A DNA stretch of 64,000 nt from an uncultured Lachnoclostridium sp. (GCA_905212635.1 CAJMFH010000012.1:1-64000), one strand, 5' to 3'. Positions 35,384 to 44,904 are shown, counted from the stretch's first letter. Numbers and translations: made by a program. Notes: a model not told the origin generated them from the sequence alone.

Positions 35384-36418
35384 TCACACACATTCCAGCA
35401 TGACACCATGTGCGATTCCCGGCACCGAATTTCCTTCATTAAAACTGACTGTCGATAAAAGTGCCCCCGTCGGCACAAACAACACTCTCCGCCACGCATG
35501 TTTCCGCATCTTTTTCAAAATGTATCCTGTCAGTGTGATTGCGCTGCATCCGCAGCCGCTTCCTCCGGCATGCGTATCCTGTTCTTCGTTATAATAAATT
35601 TCCGTTCCGCAGTCCATATGCTGCTTGCTGATATCATACCCGTAACCCAACAACATATCCTTTAAAATGCGCTGTCCGATCGTCCCGAGATCCCCTGTAA
35701 TGATTTTGTCATAATAGTCCGGTTCTACCCCAAAATCTTTGAAATTGTTTAAAATACAATCGCACGCCGCGGGTGCCATACAGGCGCCCATATTCATGCT
35801 GTCCTTGATGCCGTAATCCGTGATAACACCGGTTGTAATCCCGCGGATACAAACATAATCGGTCTCTTTCCTTTTCCATTTTCCGTCTCCCCGTCCGATC
35901 ACAACGGCTCCGCTTCCTGTCACCGTCCACGTTGCCGAATACGGGCGCTGGTTCCCATAGGCAAGCGGGAAACGAAACTGTTTTTCTGCGCTGGCAAAAT
36001 GGCTGGATGTCATGGCAACAATGTATTCTGCAAAGCCACCCTCCACAAGCATGGAACCGATCGCCATAGATTCTCCCATTGTAGAGCAGGCACCATAAAC
36101 GCCAAACATCGGTATATTCAGATTCATAATGCCAAACGAAGTCGCGATCAGCTGCCCAAGCAGATCCCCTGCCACGATATACCGGATATCTTCCGATTCG
36201 AGTCCGGCATTGCGGATTGCAATATCCGCCGCCATATGCTGCATCTTACTTTCCGCCTCTTCCCATGTTTTACCACCAAAAAGGGGATCCTCTTCCACGA
36301 TGTCAAAATATTTTCCAAATTTGCCGGCTCCCTCTTTTTCCCCGGCTACGGAAGCGGCCCCGATAATGCACGGCGGCACTTCAAACTGTACGCTCCGCTT
36401 TCCAATCATTTTGTCCAT
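35384..36418 (-). CDS. spoVAD: Stage V sporulation protein AD
   Basis: Soluble, dipicolinate-binding component of the SpoVA complex with a thiolase-like fold (344 aa). FGVYGACSTMGESMAIG and GGSGCGCSAITLTGYIL are typical. The start at 36418 follows GGAGG by 5-6 nt; the longer frame to 36526 would run through the secDF terminator. Co-transcribed with spoVAE. spoVAC, normally the first gene of the core operon, is not upstream. Confidence 0.93.
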   Translation of the reverse strand: MDKMIGKRSVQFEVPPCIIGAASVAGEKEGAGKFGKYFDIVEEDPLFGGKTWEEAESKMQHMAADIAIRNAGLESEDIRYIVAGDLLGQLIATSFGIMNLNIPMFGVYGACSTMGESMAIGSMLVEGGFAEYIVAMTSSHFASAEKQFRFPLAYGNQRPYSATWTVTGSGAVVIGRGDGKWKRKETDYVCIRGITTGVITDYGIKDSMNMGACMAPAACDCILNNFKDFGVEPDYYDKIITGDLGTIGQRILKDMLLGYGYDISKQHMDCGTEIYYNEEQDTHAGGSGCGCSAITLTGYILKKMRKHAWRRVLFVPTGALLSTVSFNEGNSVPGIAHGVMLECV

Positions 36419-36466
36419 AATTCCTCCAACATCTGCGCAGTCGTGCTGGCTTATACTACGAAATAA

Positions 36467-36548
36467 AACGGCTGCACATACTATTTTTATGTAGTATGTA
36501 CAACCGTTCTTATTTTTATTCATCAAAGAATCGTCTCCGGATTCTTTG
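36467..36548 (-). terminator. Double hairpin terminator after secDF
   Basis: A first hairpin CAAAGAATC / GATTCTTTG (36524-36548) is followed by a longer one with outer arms AACGG / CCGTT and inner ACATACTA / TAGTATGT (36467-36508), ending in TTTTATTTC on the minus strand. It insulates secDF from spoVAD and lies within the spurious N-terminal extension of the spoVAD frame. Confidence 0.88.
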
Positions 36549-36550
36549 CA

Positions 36551-38806
36551 TTATTTCTTTTTATTTCCTGCTTTTTTCGCTTTTGCTTTCTTCTGCGCAC
36601 TACGGTTCATAAAGTACCAAACCGTACCTGCCAGACATACAGAAGAATAACATCCGGAAATGATACCTGCCATCATCGGTACTGCAAACTGGCGGATGGA
36701 ATCCACACCAAGAACAGCAAGGCAAAGTACCATTACCAAAGTTGTGATCGAAGTATTAAAGCTTCGGCTCAACGTCTCGGTAATACTTGTATTTACAATT
36801 TCTGCCAAATCCGTGTTGCCGAGTTTCTTGCGGTTCTCACGAACACGGTCAAAGATTACGATTGTCGCATTGATCGAGTAACCAACGATCGTCAGCATAC
36901 AGGCGATAAACGTACTTCCGACAGTGATCGATGCACTTCCGACTGCATAAACCATAAGCACGACCATAACGTCATGAAGAAGTGCGATAACAGAACTTGC
37001 ACCAAAGGCAAGATTCTTGAATCGGATCCAGATGTAGATCAACATACCTACCGCAGCGATAAGTACCGCTACGATCGCATCCATACGCATTTCGTTACTT
37101 ACAGATGCAGAAATGGTCTCTACTTCAATGCTCTTATCACTCACGCCATATTTTTCTTCTACCGCAGCAATTACTTTTTTCTGCTGGTCTTCAGTAAAGG
37201 CTGGGGTACGAACAATCAAGGTTTTCTCGCCGGATACATCGGAAAGTTCTGCTTCCGATACATCCGCTGCGGTTTTTACAATATCCGTTACTTCATTTTT
37301 GAAGTCGGCACTCGCATTACCGGAAGCATCAAATCCTTCACCCTTGTAATCCGTAAAAGTAATGGATGTAGAAGAACCACCTAAGAACTCAAGGCTGTAG
37401 TTAAGAGGCTGTCCCATTTTTACCATATTCATAACCAGTCCGCCGATACACAAAAGAAGAAGGCATCCGGAAATAATTGCATATTTCTTAATATTCCCAA
37501 CAAAGTTGATCGGTTTTCTTGCTTTCTGTGTCCCATAGAACTTCACATCGTCAAGTCCCAGTCCTACAAATGCATACAAGATCCATCTTGTTACAAAGAT
37601 CGCCGTAAACATGGAAAGGATAATACCGATTGCCAGTGTCTGGGCAAATCCCATAACCGTACCGGATCCTTTGATATAAAGAACAACAGCAGCGATCAAT
37701 GTCGTAACGTTACCATCGATGATCGCAGACAAGGCTTTCTCAAATCCGATCTTAATCGCAGAACGAACCGTCTTTCCTGTTGCCAGTTCCTCTCGGATAC
37801 GGGTAAAGATAATACAGTTTGCATCCACCGCCATACCAATCGCAAGAATAACTCCGGCGATACCCGGCAGTGTCAGAGTCACATCCAGACCGTTAATCGC
37901 AAGAACGGATGCTCCTACATAAAATAACAGCGCAAGAGAAGCTGCTACACCAGGGATCCAGTACATTACGATCATGAAGATGATAACCAGCGCAAGACCG
38001 ATCGCACCGGCGATCAAACTTGTCTTCAACGCATCTCCACCAAGTTTTGCTCCTACGATATTGGAGCGGATATTTTTCAGTTCCAGTGGCAGAGCACCGA
38101 TACGAAGAGTCGATGCCATATCCTCTGCTTTGGAAAATTCATCAAAGCTTCCGGAAATAACAGCTTCTCCACCGTCAATCGCCTCACGGATAACCGGAGA
38201 GGATACGATCTCGCCATCATAAATGATCGAGAACTGCTCGCCTACGTGATCTGTTGTTACTTTTTTAAATTTCTTTGTTCCCTTTGCATTAAATGAAAGT
38301 TTTACAACATTTTCTGTCTGGCCTGTCGTGGAATCCTGCTGTGTTGCTGCTTCCGCAGTTTTCAGCATGGAACCGTCAATGATGACATCTTTTTTGTCAT
38401 ATGTCGCCGTCTTTCCATCTTCGCCAACCGTTACATTGCTGTAAAGAACAAATTCCAAAGCTCCGGCTTTTCCAAGCTTGTCCAATACTGCCTGTGGATC
38501 ATCAACATCCGGAACGTCAACCGTTACACGGTTATTTCCTTCCTGATAAACAGAAGCTTCTGTACTTTCGTTCTGTACACGCATCTGCATTTTGTACACA
38601 GTATCTTTCATTTCCTGAGCAGTTGGATTTTCTTTTGTCGCTTCGTATGTAACGCTGACACCACCTGCCAAGTCAAGTCCTAAGCGGATATTTTTTGCAC
38701 TTCCCCGCTTTGCTCCTCCAATTCCCGTGTACGCCACAACACAAACTGCGGCAGTTACAAGGAGAATGACAAGAAGCTGTAAAACGCCCTTTAACTTAGT
38801 ATTCAT
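36551..38806 (-). CDS. secDF: SecD-SecF fusion protein
   Basis: Proton-driven accessory subunit of the Sec translocon, SecD and SecF joined in one chain (751 aa). SecD half: an N-terminal helix, LGLDLAGGVSVTYEA, the large P1 domain, then helices with LTLPGIAGVILAIGMAVDAN. SecF half: from about 435, with LEFLGGSSTSITF and a second six-helix bundle. Twelve membrane helices expected. AAGGAG ribosome site, own promoter at 38842 and strong terminators downstream. Confidence 0.95.
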   Translation of the reverse strand: MNTKLKGVLQLLVILLVTAAVCVVAYTGIGGAKRGSAKNIRLGLDLAGGVSVTYEATKENPTAQEMKDTVYKMQMRVQNESTEASVYQEGNNRVTVDVPDVDDPQAVLDKLGKAGALEFVLYSNVTVGEDGKTATYDKKDVIIDGSMLKTAEAATQQDSTTGQTENVVKLSFNAKGTKKFKKVTTDHVGEQFSIIYDGEIVSSPVIREAIDGGEAVISGSFDEFSKAEDMASTLRIGALPLELKNIRSNIVGAKLGGDALKTSLIAGAIGLALVIIFMIVMYWIPGVAASLALLFYVGASVLAINGLDVTLTLPGIAGVILAIGMAVDANCIIFTRIREELATGKTVRSAIKIGFEKALSAIIDGNVTTLIAAVVLYIKGSGTVMGFAQTLAIGIILSMFTAIFVTRWILYAFVGLGLDDVKFYGTQKARKPINFVGNIKKYAIISGCLLLLCIGGLVMNMVKMGQPLNYSLEFLGGSSTSITFTDYKGEGFDASGNASADFKNEVTDIVKTAADVSEAELSDVSGEKTLIVRTPAFTEDQQKKVIAAVEEKYGVSDKSIEVETISASVSNEMRMDAIVAVLIAAVGMLIYIWIRFKNLAFGASSVIALLHDVMVVLMVYAVGSASITVGSTFIACMLTIVGYSINATIVIFDRVRENRKKLGNTDLAEIVNTSITETLSRSFNTSITTLVMVLCLAVLGVDSIRQFAVPMMAGIISGCYSSVCLAGTVWYFMNRSAQKKAKAKKAGNKKK

Positions 38807-38841
38807 TGTGAAAATCTCCTTTTCTAAAAATGTACCAAAAT

Positions 38842-38870
38842 ATTATAGCATAAACAAATGCTTTCTTCAA
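38842..38870 (-). promoter_or_regulatory. Sigma-A promoter for secDF
   Basis: Minus strand TTGAAG, 17-nt spacer, TATAAT, immediately after the tadA stop. Confidence 0.75.
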
Positions 38871-39349
38871 GTAGATTTCTTGCGTTTTAACCGAAGTTCT
38901 TTAAAAAAACTGCTCATCAGCTGACTGCACGGTTCTTCCAAAACCCCCCGCACCACTTCTGCCTGATGATTAAACCCCGGCATATCCAGCAGATTCACCA
39001 CAGAACCGGCACATCCTGCCTTCGGATTCATGCTTCCGACGACCACTTTGGGAATTCTTGCCTGTACGATCGCTCCTGCACACATCGGACAGGGTTCCAG
39101 CGTGACGTACATCGTGCATTCTTCCAGCCTCCAGTCTCCCAGAACCCTGCTTGCCTTATTGATCACAATGAGTTCTGCATGCGCCAGCGTATTTTTCTTT
39201 TTATTGCGCTTATTATAGCCTCTGGCAATGATCTTTCCGTCATGGACAAGCACACAGCCAATCGGCGTTTCCTCCAGTGCATAGGCTTTCTTTGCCTGCC
39301 GGATAGCTTCTTTCATATATTTTTCGTCTTCGCTCATTTTCTTTCTCAT
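38867..39349 (-). CDS. tadA: tRNA-specific adenosine deaminase
   Basis: Converts the wobble adenosine of tRNA-Arg(ACG) to inosine (about 160 aa). Zinc and catalytic residues are in TLAHAELIV (HAE) and EPCPMCAGA. The ATG at 39349 lies 5 nt after AGAGGA; the next ATG at 39337 is also possible. The longer frame to 39418 reads through a hairpin and has a Cys-rich nonsense N-terminus. No SRP RNA was seen beside it. Confidence 0.93.
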   Translation of the reverse strand: MRKKMSEDEKYMKEAIRQAKKAYALEETPIGCVLVHDGKIIARGYNKRNKKKNTLAHAELIVINKASRVLGDWRLEECTMYVTLEPCPMCAGAIVQARIPKVVVGSMNPKAGCAGSVVNLLDMPGFNHQAEVVRGVLEEPCSQLMSSFFKELRLKRKKST

Positions 39350-39389
39350 GCGCGTCCTCTTTTTGCTAAATTTTTCCAATTTACAGCAA

Positions 39390-39433
39390 CAGCCGGGGCA
39401 GCGCATGTCTTTCGTCACACTCTGCTCCGGCTG
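39390..39433 (-). other. GC-rich hairpin between pta and tadA
   Basis: Twelve-bp arms CAGCCGGGGCAG / CTGCTCCGGCTG with one G-U pair. It follows tadA's upstream neighbour in the gap but lacks a T run, so it is at best a partial terminator after pta. Confidence 0.5.
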
Positions 39434-39470
39434 TACATTTAAATCCTAACCATCTTCATTCTTACATTAC

Positions 39471-40454
39471 TTATGCCAATGCTGCCGTGATGATTGCCAT
39501 AGAATATACTTCACTTGCATTGCATCCACGGGAAAGGTCATTGATCGGTGCATTCAGTCCAAGAAGGATTGGGCCGTAAGCATCGAAGTTACCCATACGC
39601 TGTGCAATTTTGTAACCAATATTTCCTGCGTTGATATCAGGGAAAATAAAGGTGTTTGCATGTCCAGCCACTTCCGACTGTGGACATTTGGTACGAGCTA
39701 CACGAGGTGCTACAGCGGCATCAAACTGAAGTTCTCCTTCGATTGGAAGGTTTGGTGCTGCTTTCTTTGTCTTCTCTGCGGCGTTACGCATCTTATCTAC
39801 ATCTTCGCCTTTACCGGATCCCAATGTAGAGTAGCTGAGGAATGCCACTTTCGGATCGATTCCGAAAATCTTTGCACATTCGGATGCCTCCAATGCAATC
39901 TCAACCAGTTCATCTTCGGTCGGTTTGATATTGATTGCGCAGTCTGCCATCGCAAGCACTTCATTTTCACCGGTTGCGGATGGACGAACCAGAATAAAGC
40001 AGGATGATACGATCGAATTGTTTGGCTTTGTCTTGATGATCTGCAATGCCGGACGAACCGTATCTGCGGTAGAATATGTTGCTCCACCTAACAATGCATC
40101 TGCTTTTCCCATTTTCACAAGCATCGTTCCGAAATAATTTGCCTGAGACAAAATTCCACGAGCCTGCTCCGGTGTCATTCCTTTATTTTTACGGATCTCA
40201 CAAAGCATGTCCACCATCTCATCAATCTCGTCATAATTCAATGGATCAATGATCTCAGCACCGCGGATATTAAAGCCGCTTTCTTCTGCTGCCTTTGTGA
40301 TCTCCTCTTTGTTACCAACTAATACAGGGGCAAGAAATGTACTTGCCAAAAGACGGGAAGATGCTTCCAGGATACGAGGATCGCTTCCCTCTGTAAAAAC
40401 GATTTTTCTTGGGTGTTTTTTCAAAATGTCAATCAACTGACCAAAACCAAACAT
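39471..40454 (-). CDS. pta: Phosphate acetyltransferase
   Basis: Interconverts acetyl-CoA and acetyl phosphate, the first half of the acetate/ATP pathway (327 aa, short single-domain form). TEGSDPRILEAS near the start and the C-terminal AGNIGYKIAQRMGNFDAYGPILLGL (core GNIGYKIAQR) with RGCNASEVYSMA are typical. AGGAGG ribosome site and promoter at 40491. ackA, often the next gene, is not present here. Confidence 0.94.
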   Translation of the reverse strand: MFGFGQLIDILKKHPRKIVFTEGSDPRILEASSRLLASTFLAPVLVGNKEEITKAAEESGFNIRGAEIIDPLNYDEIDEMVDMLCEIRKNKGMTPEQARGILSQANYFGTMLVKMGKADALLGGATYSTADTVRPALQIIKTKPNNSIVSSCFILVRPSATGENEVLAMADCAINIKPTEDELVEIALEASECAKIFGIDPKVAFLSYSTLGSGKGEDVDKMRNAAEKTKKAAPNLPIEGELQFDAAVAPRVARTKCPQSEVAGHANTFIFPDINAGNIGYKIAQRMGNFDAYGPILLGLNAPINDLSRGCNASEVYSMAIITAALA

Positions 40455-40490
40455 AGCAATATGCCTCCTAATATTTTTTCTCTACTTTCT

Positions 40491-40518
40491 ATCATAACAA
40501 CTTTTTTCCAAATTACAA
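40491..40518 (-). promoter_or_regulatory. Sigma-A promoter for pta
   Basis: Minus strand TTGTAA, 16-nt spacer, TATGAT. Confidence 0.7.
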
Positions 40519-40530
40519 GAGGTAAATTAT

Positions 40531-40580
40531 AAAAAAACAACGATTCGGGAGCAATCTTTGAAAGAAGTCCCAAATCGTTG
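40531..40580 (-). terminator. Rho-independent terminator after ABC exporter operon
   Basis: Stem CAACGATTCGGGA / TCCCAAATCGTTG (one mismatch) at 40538-40580 followed on the minus strand by seven T. Confidence 0.9.
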
Positions 40581-40599
40581 AAAATTTTTATCAATCTAA

Positions 40600-42480
40600 T
40601 CAATCCAATTCTACCGCACCGGTATACAATTGGTAATATCTTCCTTTTTCAGCCAGCAGCTGCTCATGCGTTCCACGCTCAATGATCTCGCCCTGCTCAA
40701 GAACCATGATACAATCGGCATTACGCACGGTGGAAAGGCGGTGCGCGATAACAAATGTCGTACGGTTCTTCATCAACCGCTCCATACCATGGTCAATGTG
40801 CATCTCGGTTCTCGTATCGACCGAACTTGTCGCCTCATCAAGTACAAGGATCGGTGCTTTTGACACGGCGGCTCTGGCAATATTTAACAACTGGCGCTGT
40901 CCCTGACTCAGGTTGATACCGTCACCTTCCAGCATCGTATCGTATCCATTTTCAAGCCGCATGATAAACGACTGTGCGCTGGCGGTTTTTGCTGCCTGCT
41001 CCACTTCTTCGTCCGTCGCGTCCGGACGTCCATAGCGGATATTTTCACGAACCGTTCCGGTAAACAAGTGTGTATCCTGCAATACCATCGCGATGTGGCT
41101 TCGCAGACTCTTTCTTGCATAGTCTTTGATGTCTCTGCCGTCGATCGTGATCTTTCCTTCCTGAATGTCGTAAAAACGATTCAACAGGTTGGTGATCGTC
41201 GTTTTTCCGGCACCGGTCGAACCGACAAATGCCACTTTCTGGCCGGCATGCGCATACAGATTGATGTGCTTCAAGATCACTTTATCCGGATTGTAACCAA
41301 AGGAAACATCTTCCATGATTACTTCTCCCTTCACATCGTCCATCTCCACCGCATCCGGCTTGTCAGCTTCTTCCGGCTCTTCATCCATGACTTTGAAGAC
41401 ACGCTCTGCACCGGCAAGCGCGGAAAAGATTGTATTGATCTGCATGGAGATCTCATTGATCGGGCGGCTGAACTGACGCGAATAATTGACAAATACTGTC
41501 AGTCCGCCCAGACTGAGCCGTCCGGCAAGGCAGAACAAACCGCCGACGCAGGCTGTGATACCGTAACTTACCTGACCGATATTTCCCATGACCGGTCCCA
41601 TGATACCACCGAAGAACTGCGCTTTGACCTGTTTTTTACGAAGATCATTGTTCAGATCCGTAAATTCTTCCACCGCTTTTTCCTCGTGGCAGAATACTTT
41701 TACTACTTTCTGGCCGGTTACTGTCTCTTCGATGTAACCATTTAACTTACCAAGCGCCGACTGCTGCTGGCGGTAGTATTTGGAACTGCGCTTTGCGATC
41801 GAACCGCCGGCTTTCAGCATAAGCGGCACAAGCAGGATCGTAAGAAGAGCAAGCCATACGTTCATATAAAGCATGATACTTACCGTACCCACGATGCTGA
41901 TAAATCCCTGGATCAGCTGAATCACCGTATTGTTGAGCATTTCACCGACGACATCGACATCGTTCGTAAAACGGCTCATGATATCTCCGGTCGCATTGGT
42001 GTCAAAATAGCGTACCGGCAGTGTCTGGATATGATCGAACAGGTCTTTACGAAGCGTCTTTAATGCACGCTGGGAAACACCGATCATGATTCGCTGTTGT
42101 AAATACATGGAAATGACACCGATTCCATAAATCGCAAGCATCAAAAGGATACCAAGTCCCAATGTTTTCAATCCTTCATTGATAATGATACCGGCATCGC
42201 CGGCTGCTTTGGATGCCTTATCATACGTTTCCGTAATTCCGTTGATGATCGGCGAAAGCATATAGGAGCCTGCCAACGTCGATAAACTGGAAATCACTAC
42301 ACACACCAGTGCAATGATCACGTGTTTCTTATCTTTTCCAAGATAACCAAGAAGGCGTTTTATCGTCTGTTTGGTTTCTTTCGGCTTGCCACCCATTGCT
42401 CTCGCGTGTCTGCCGCCCGGACCATGTCCCGGGCCTCCCATCGGCGGGCCTCCGGCTGGCTTATTTGGCTTTCCACTCAT
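40600..42480 (-). CDS. ABC exporter half-transporter (catalytic subunit)
   Basis: Six-helix membrane domain plus nucleotide-binding domain (626 aa). It has a Gly/Pro/His-rich N-terminal tail of about 36 residues. NBD motifs are Walker A GSTGAGKTT, Walker B LVLDEATSSVD with the catalytic Glu, and H-loop AHRLST, all intact, but the signature reads LSQGQRQ instead of LSGGQ. Together with the partner gene (4-nt overlap) this is the pattern of heterodimeric multidrug exporters such as BmrCD or TM287/288. Operon under the MarR-type gene upstream. Confidence 0.93.
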   Translation of the reverse strand: MSGKPNKPAGGPPMGGPGHGPGGRHARAMGGKPKETKQTIKRLLGYLGKDKKHVIIALVCVVISSLSTLAGSYMLSPIINGITETYDKASKAAGDAGIIINEGLKTLGLGILLMLAIYGIGVISMYLQQRIMIGVSQRALKTLRKDLFDHIQTLPVRYFDTNATGDIMSRFTNDVDVVGEMLNNTVIQLIQGFISIVGTVSIMLYMNVWLALLTILLVPLMLKAGGSIAKRSSKYYRQQQSALGKLNGYIEETVTGQKVVKVFCHEEKAVEEFTDLNNDLRKKQVKAQFFGGIMGPVMGNIGQVSYGITACVGGLFCLAGRLSLGGLTVFVNYSRQFSRPINEISMQINTIFSALAGAERVFKVMDEEPEEADKPDAVEMDDVKGEVIMEDVSFGYNPDKVILKHINLYAHAGQKVAFVGSTGAGKTTITNLLNRFYDIQEGKITIDGRDIKDYARKSLRSHIAMVLQDTHLFTGTVRENIRYGRPDATDEEVEQAAKTASAQSFIMRLENGYDTMLEGDGINLSQGQRQLLNIARAAVSKAPILVLDEATSSVDTRTEMHIDHGMERLMKNRTTFVIAHRLSTVRNADCIMVLEQGEIIERGTHEQLLAEKGRYYQLYTGAVELD

Positions 42481-44219
42481 GCTGACACCTCCTCATTCTT
42501 GTCTTTCTGCGAATAATAAATTTCCTGATACGCTTCACAGGACTTCATCAATTCCTCATGCGTTCCCTGTCCGACGATCTCGCCCTCATCCATTACAATG
42601 ATGCGGTCTGCATGTTCTACGGACGAGATTCGCTGCGCAATGATCAGCTTTGTCGCGTCTTTCAAAGATGTCGAAAAACTCTTTCGGATCTCGGCTTCTG
42701 TCGCGGTATCTACCGCACTGGTACTATCGTCTAAGATCAAGATTTTCGGCTTCTTTAAAAGGGCTCTTGCGATACAAAGACGCTGCTTTTGTCCACCGGA
42801 CACATTGACACCGCCCTGTCCCAGTTCCATATCATATCCATCGGAAAAACTGCGAACAAAACCGTCTGCCTGTGCATAACGTGCCATCTCATAAACTTCT
42901 TCGTCTGTCGCATTTTCATCTCCCCAGCGGAGATTTTCCATAATGCTTCCGGAGAACAATGTATTTTTCTGAAGTACCATTGCCACTCCGTTTCGCAGAT
43001 GTTCCAGCGAATAATCTTTGACATTGATGCCATCTACCAGCACTTCTCCCTCATCGACATCATACAAACGTGGGATCAGCTGCACAAGAGAACTCTTTCC
43101 GGAACCTGTCGAACCGATGATTCCGACCACTTCGCCCGGATTGGCTTTGAAAGAAATATTCTTCAATACATTGTTGTGATTCTTCTTATAATAACGGAAT
43201 CCGACATTGCGGAATTCAATCGCGCCGTTTTCCACTTCTTTATCTTTGCATTTCGCTTCGTTGTCATTGAGGTCGATCTCTGTCGTAAGAACCTCTTTGA
43301 TACGCTTTGAGGAAGCCAGTGCACGGGATCCCTGAATCATGATCATTCCAACCATCATCAGAGACATAAGGATCTGTACGATATACGTCGTAAATGCAGT
43401 CAGGTCGCCGACCGGCATATCGCCGACGATGATCTGGCGTCCGCCAAACCATACGACTGCCATCGTCGTAATGTTCATTGCAAGAGTCATGATCGGCATC
43501 GTCAATATAACGATCTTCATCGCAGACAAACTCTTTTCTTTCAGGTCTTCATTGGCTTTGTTAAAAGTTTCTTTTTCAAACTCATCACGCACAAAAGATT
43601 TTACCACTCGTGTGTTTGTGATATTTTCCTGAATTCTCGAGTTCAGGCTGTCAATTTTTGTCTGCATGATGTTAAATCTTGGAAATGCCTTTCCAATTAC
43701 GATAACCAGCGATACGATCAAAATCGGAATTACCACTCCAAGAATGATCGCCAGTCTCGCATTCATCATGATCGCCATGATCAATCCTCCGATCAGCATA
43801 CCCGGTGCCCGAAGGAGCATTCGAAGTGCCATCGAAATCACATTCTGCAAGTTTGTAATATCATTCGTCAATCTCGTTACCAGCGAACCGGTTGAAAATT
43901 TTTCGATATTGGCAAAAGAAAACTGCTGTACTTTTGCAAAGATATCTTTTCTCAGATCACCGGCAAAATTTACCGATGCCTTAACGGCAAAATAAGCACC
44001 AAGCACACCTCCGCCCATCATACACAGGGCAAGAAGCACCATGATGATTCCATGTGTGATAATATAACCACTTCCGGCTCCCCCCTTGATTCCTTCGTTG
44101 ATGATCAATGACATCATCTTCGGAAGAAGCACTTCTCCAATCACTTCCACGATCATAAAAATCGGTCCTAAAATAAATGCCGACAGATAGGGAGTGACAT
44201 ATTTTTTATAAATACCCAT
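42477..44219 (-). CDS. ABC exporter half-transporter (degenerate-site subunit)
   Basis: Partner of the preceding exporter subunit (580 aa): six helices and an NBD with Walker A GSTGSGKSS and an intact signature VSGGQKQR. However Walker B reads ILILDDSTSAVD, with Asp in place of the catalytic Glu, and the H-loop His is Gln (IIAQRISS). These changes match the non-hydrolysing half of heterodimeric exporters. It lies 14 nt after the MarR gene. Confidence 0.93.
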   Translation of the reverse strand: MGIYKKYVTPYLSAFILGPIFMIVEVIGEVLLPKMMSLIINEGIKGGAGSGYIITHGIIMVLLALCMMGGGVLGAYFAVKASVNFAGDLRKDIFAKVQQFSFANIEKFSTGSLVTRLTNDITNLQNVISMALRMLLRAPGMLIGGLIMAIMMNARLAIILGVVIPILIVSLVIVIGKAFPRFNIMQTKIDSLNSRIQENITNTRVVKSFVRDEFEKETFNKANEDLKEKSLSAMKIVILTMPIMTLAMNITTMAVVWFGGRQIIVGDMPVGDLTAFTTYIVQILMSLMMVGMIMIQGSRALASSKRIKEVLTTEIDLNDNEAKCKDKEVENGAIEFRNVGFRYYKKNHNNVLKNISFKANPGEVVGIIGSTGSGKSSLVQLIPRLYDVDEGEVLVDGINVKDYSLEHLRNGVAMVLQKNTLFSGSIMENLRWGDENATDEEVYEMARYAQADGFVRSFSDGYDMELGQGGVNVSGGQKQRLCIARALLKKPKILILDDSTSAVDTATEAEIRKSFSTSLKDATKLIIAQRISSVEHADRIIVMDEGEIVGQGTHEELMKSCEAYQEIYYSQKDKNEEVSA

Positions 44220-44233
44220 TGTCTTTTCTCCTT

Positions 44234-44707
44234 TTACTCTATATTCTTCGCATTGCGGTACATCTGCCCCAATAGGCTTTGAAGCACCTCCAGCTGTTCT
44301 TTGTCAAATCCTTCCAAAAGTTTTGCGTCCATCTGATGAAAGATTTCTTTGCTCTCTTCAACGACACTGCGTCCCTTCTCCGTCAGTTCGACAAAGCGCA
44401 CGCGGGAATCCTGTTCCTGCTGGGATTTCTGAATGTAGCCGCCTTTTTCCAGTTTTTTCAATGAAACTGCCACCGTCGCCGCCGACACTTCCAGTATATT
44501 CGCCAGTTCAATCTGCGATGTAACCGGACAATCCGATAACGTCATCAGCATTCTGTGCTGTGCCCTGTGAAGCCCGGTTCCGTCCAACAGTTTTTCAATC
44601 TTGCGCCGGTGAATCTGATTGATAAACATAATCAGCTTCACCGGATTCGCTTCCCGGATCACCGTCTCCGTGTCCATGCGCATATGGCATCTTCCTCTTG
44701 GTTCCAC
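44234..44707 (-). CDS. MarR-family transcriptional regulator
   Basis: Dimeric winged-helix repressor, 157 aa from the GTG at 44707 (GGGAGG 7 nt upstream); an ATG at 44683 with AGAGGA is an alternative. The helix-turn-helix is SQIELANILEVSAATVAVSL and the wing contains QDSRVRFVELTEKG. It is the first gene of an operon with the heterodimeric ABC exporter, so it most likely represses its own operon and is released by an exported compound. A matching operator is at 44785. Confidence 0.92.
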   Translation of the reverse strand: MEPRGRCHMRMDTETVIREANPVKLIMFINQIHRRKIEKLLDGTGLHRAQHRMLMTLSDCPVTSQIELANILEVSAATVAVSLKKLEKGGYIQKSQQEQDSRVRFVELTEKGRSVVEESKEIFHQMDAKLLEGFDKEQLEVLQSLLGQMYRNAKNIE

Positions 44708-44784
44708 GCATAAGCCTCCCTTCGTTTTTCATTAACTTGTGTTCTTGTGATTTTTAATTAGTATTTTAATAATTTATATGCTAA

Positions 44785-44804
44785 TCATTAGCATGCTAAT
44801 GATA
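44785..44804. promoter_or_regulatory. MarR operator (20-bp perfect palindrome)
   Basis: ATCATTAGCATGCTAATGAT is its own reverse complement. It starts directly after the -10 box of the marR-exporter promoter and so covers the transcription start. An overlapping second palindrome, GCTAAT-c-ATTAGC (44781-44793), may give a second dimer site. Confidence 0.85.
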
Positions 44805-44832
44805 TTATACTCTTTTGGATCCATCTGTCAAC
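44805..44832 (-). promoter_or_regulatory. Consensus sigma-A promoter for marR-ABC operon
   Basis: Minus strand TTGACA, 16-nt spacer, TATAAT, both boxes perfect consensus, abutting the palindrome at 44785. A strong promoter that would need tight repression. Confidence 0.9.
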
Positions 44833-44904
44833 AGAAATATTTGAATTTATGATTATTTTAGAATTCTTCTCTCATTTCTTATCTTGTTTTAAAGTCAGTT
44901 TAAT

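Noticed and set aside
36419..36526. N-terminal extension of spoVAD
   Set aside because: It contains the secDF terminator hairpin and lacks a ribosome site, whereas GGAGG precedes the start at 36418.
39361..39470. SRP RNA beside tadA
   Set aside because: tadA is often next to ffs in Firmicutes, but only a short hairpin is present here, with no SRP Alu or domain IV motif.
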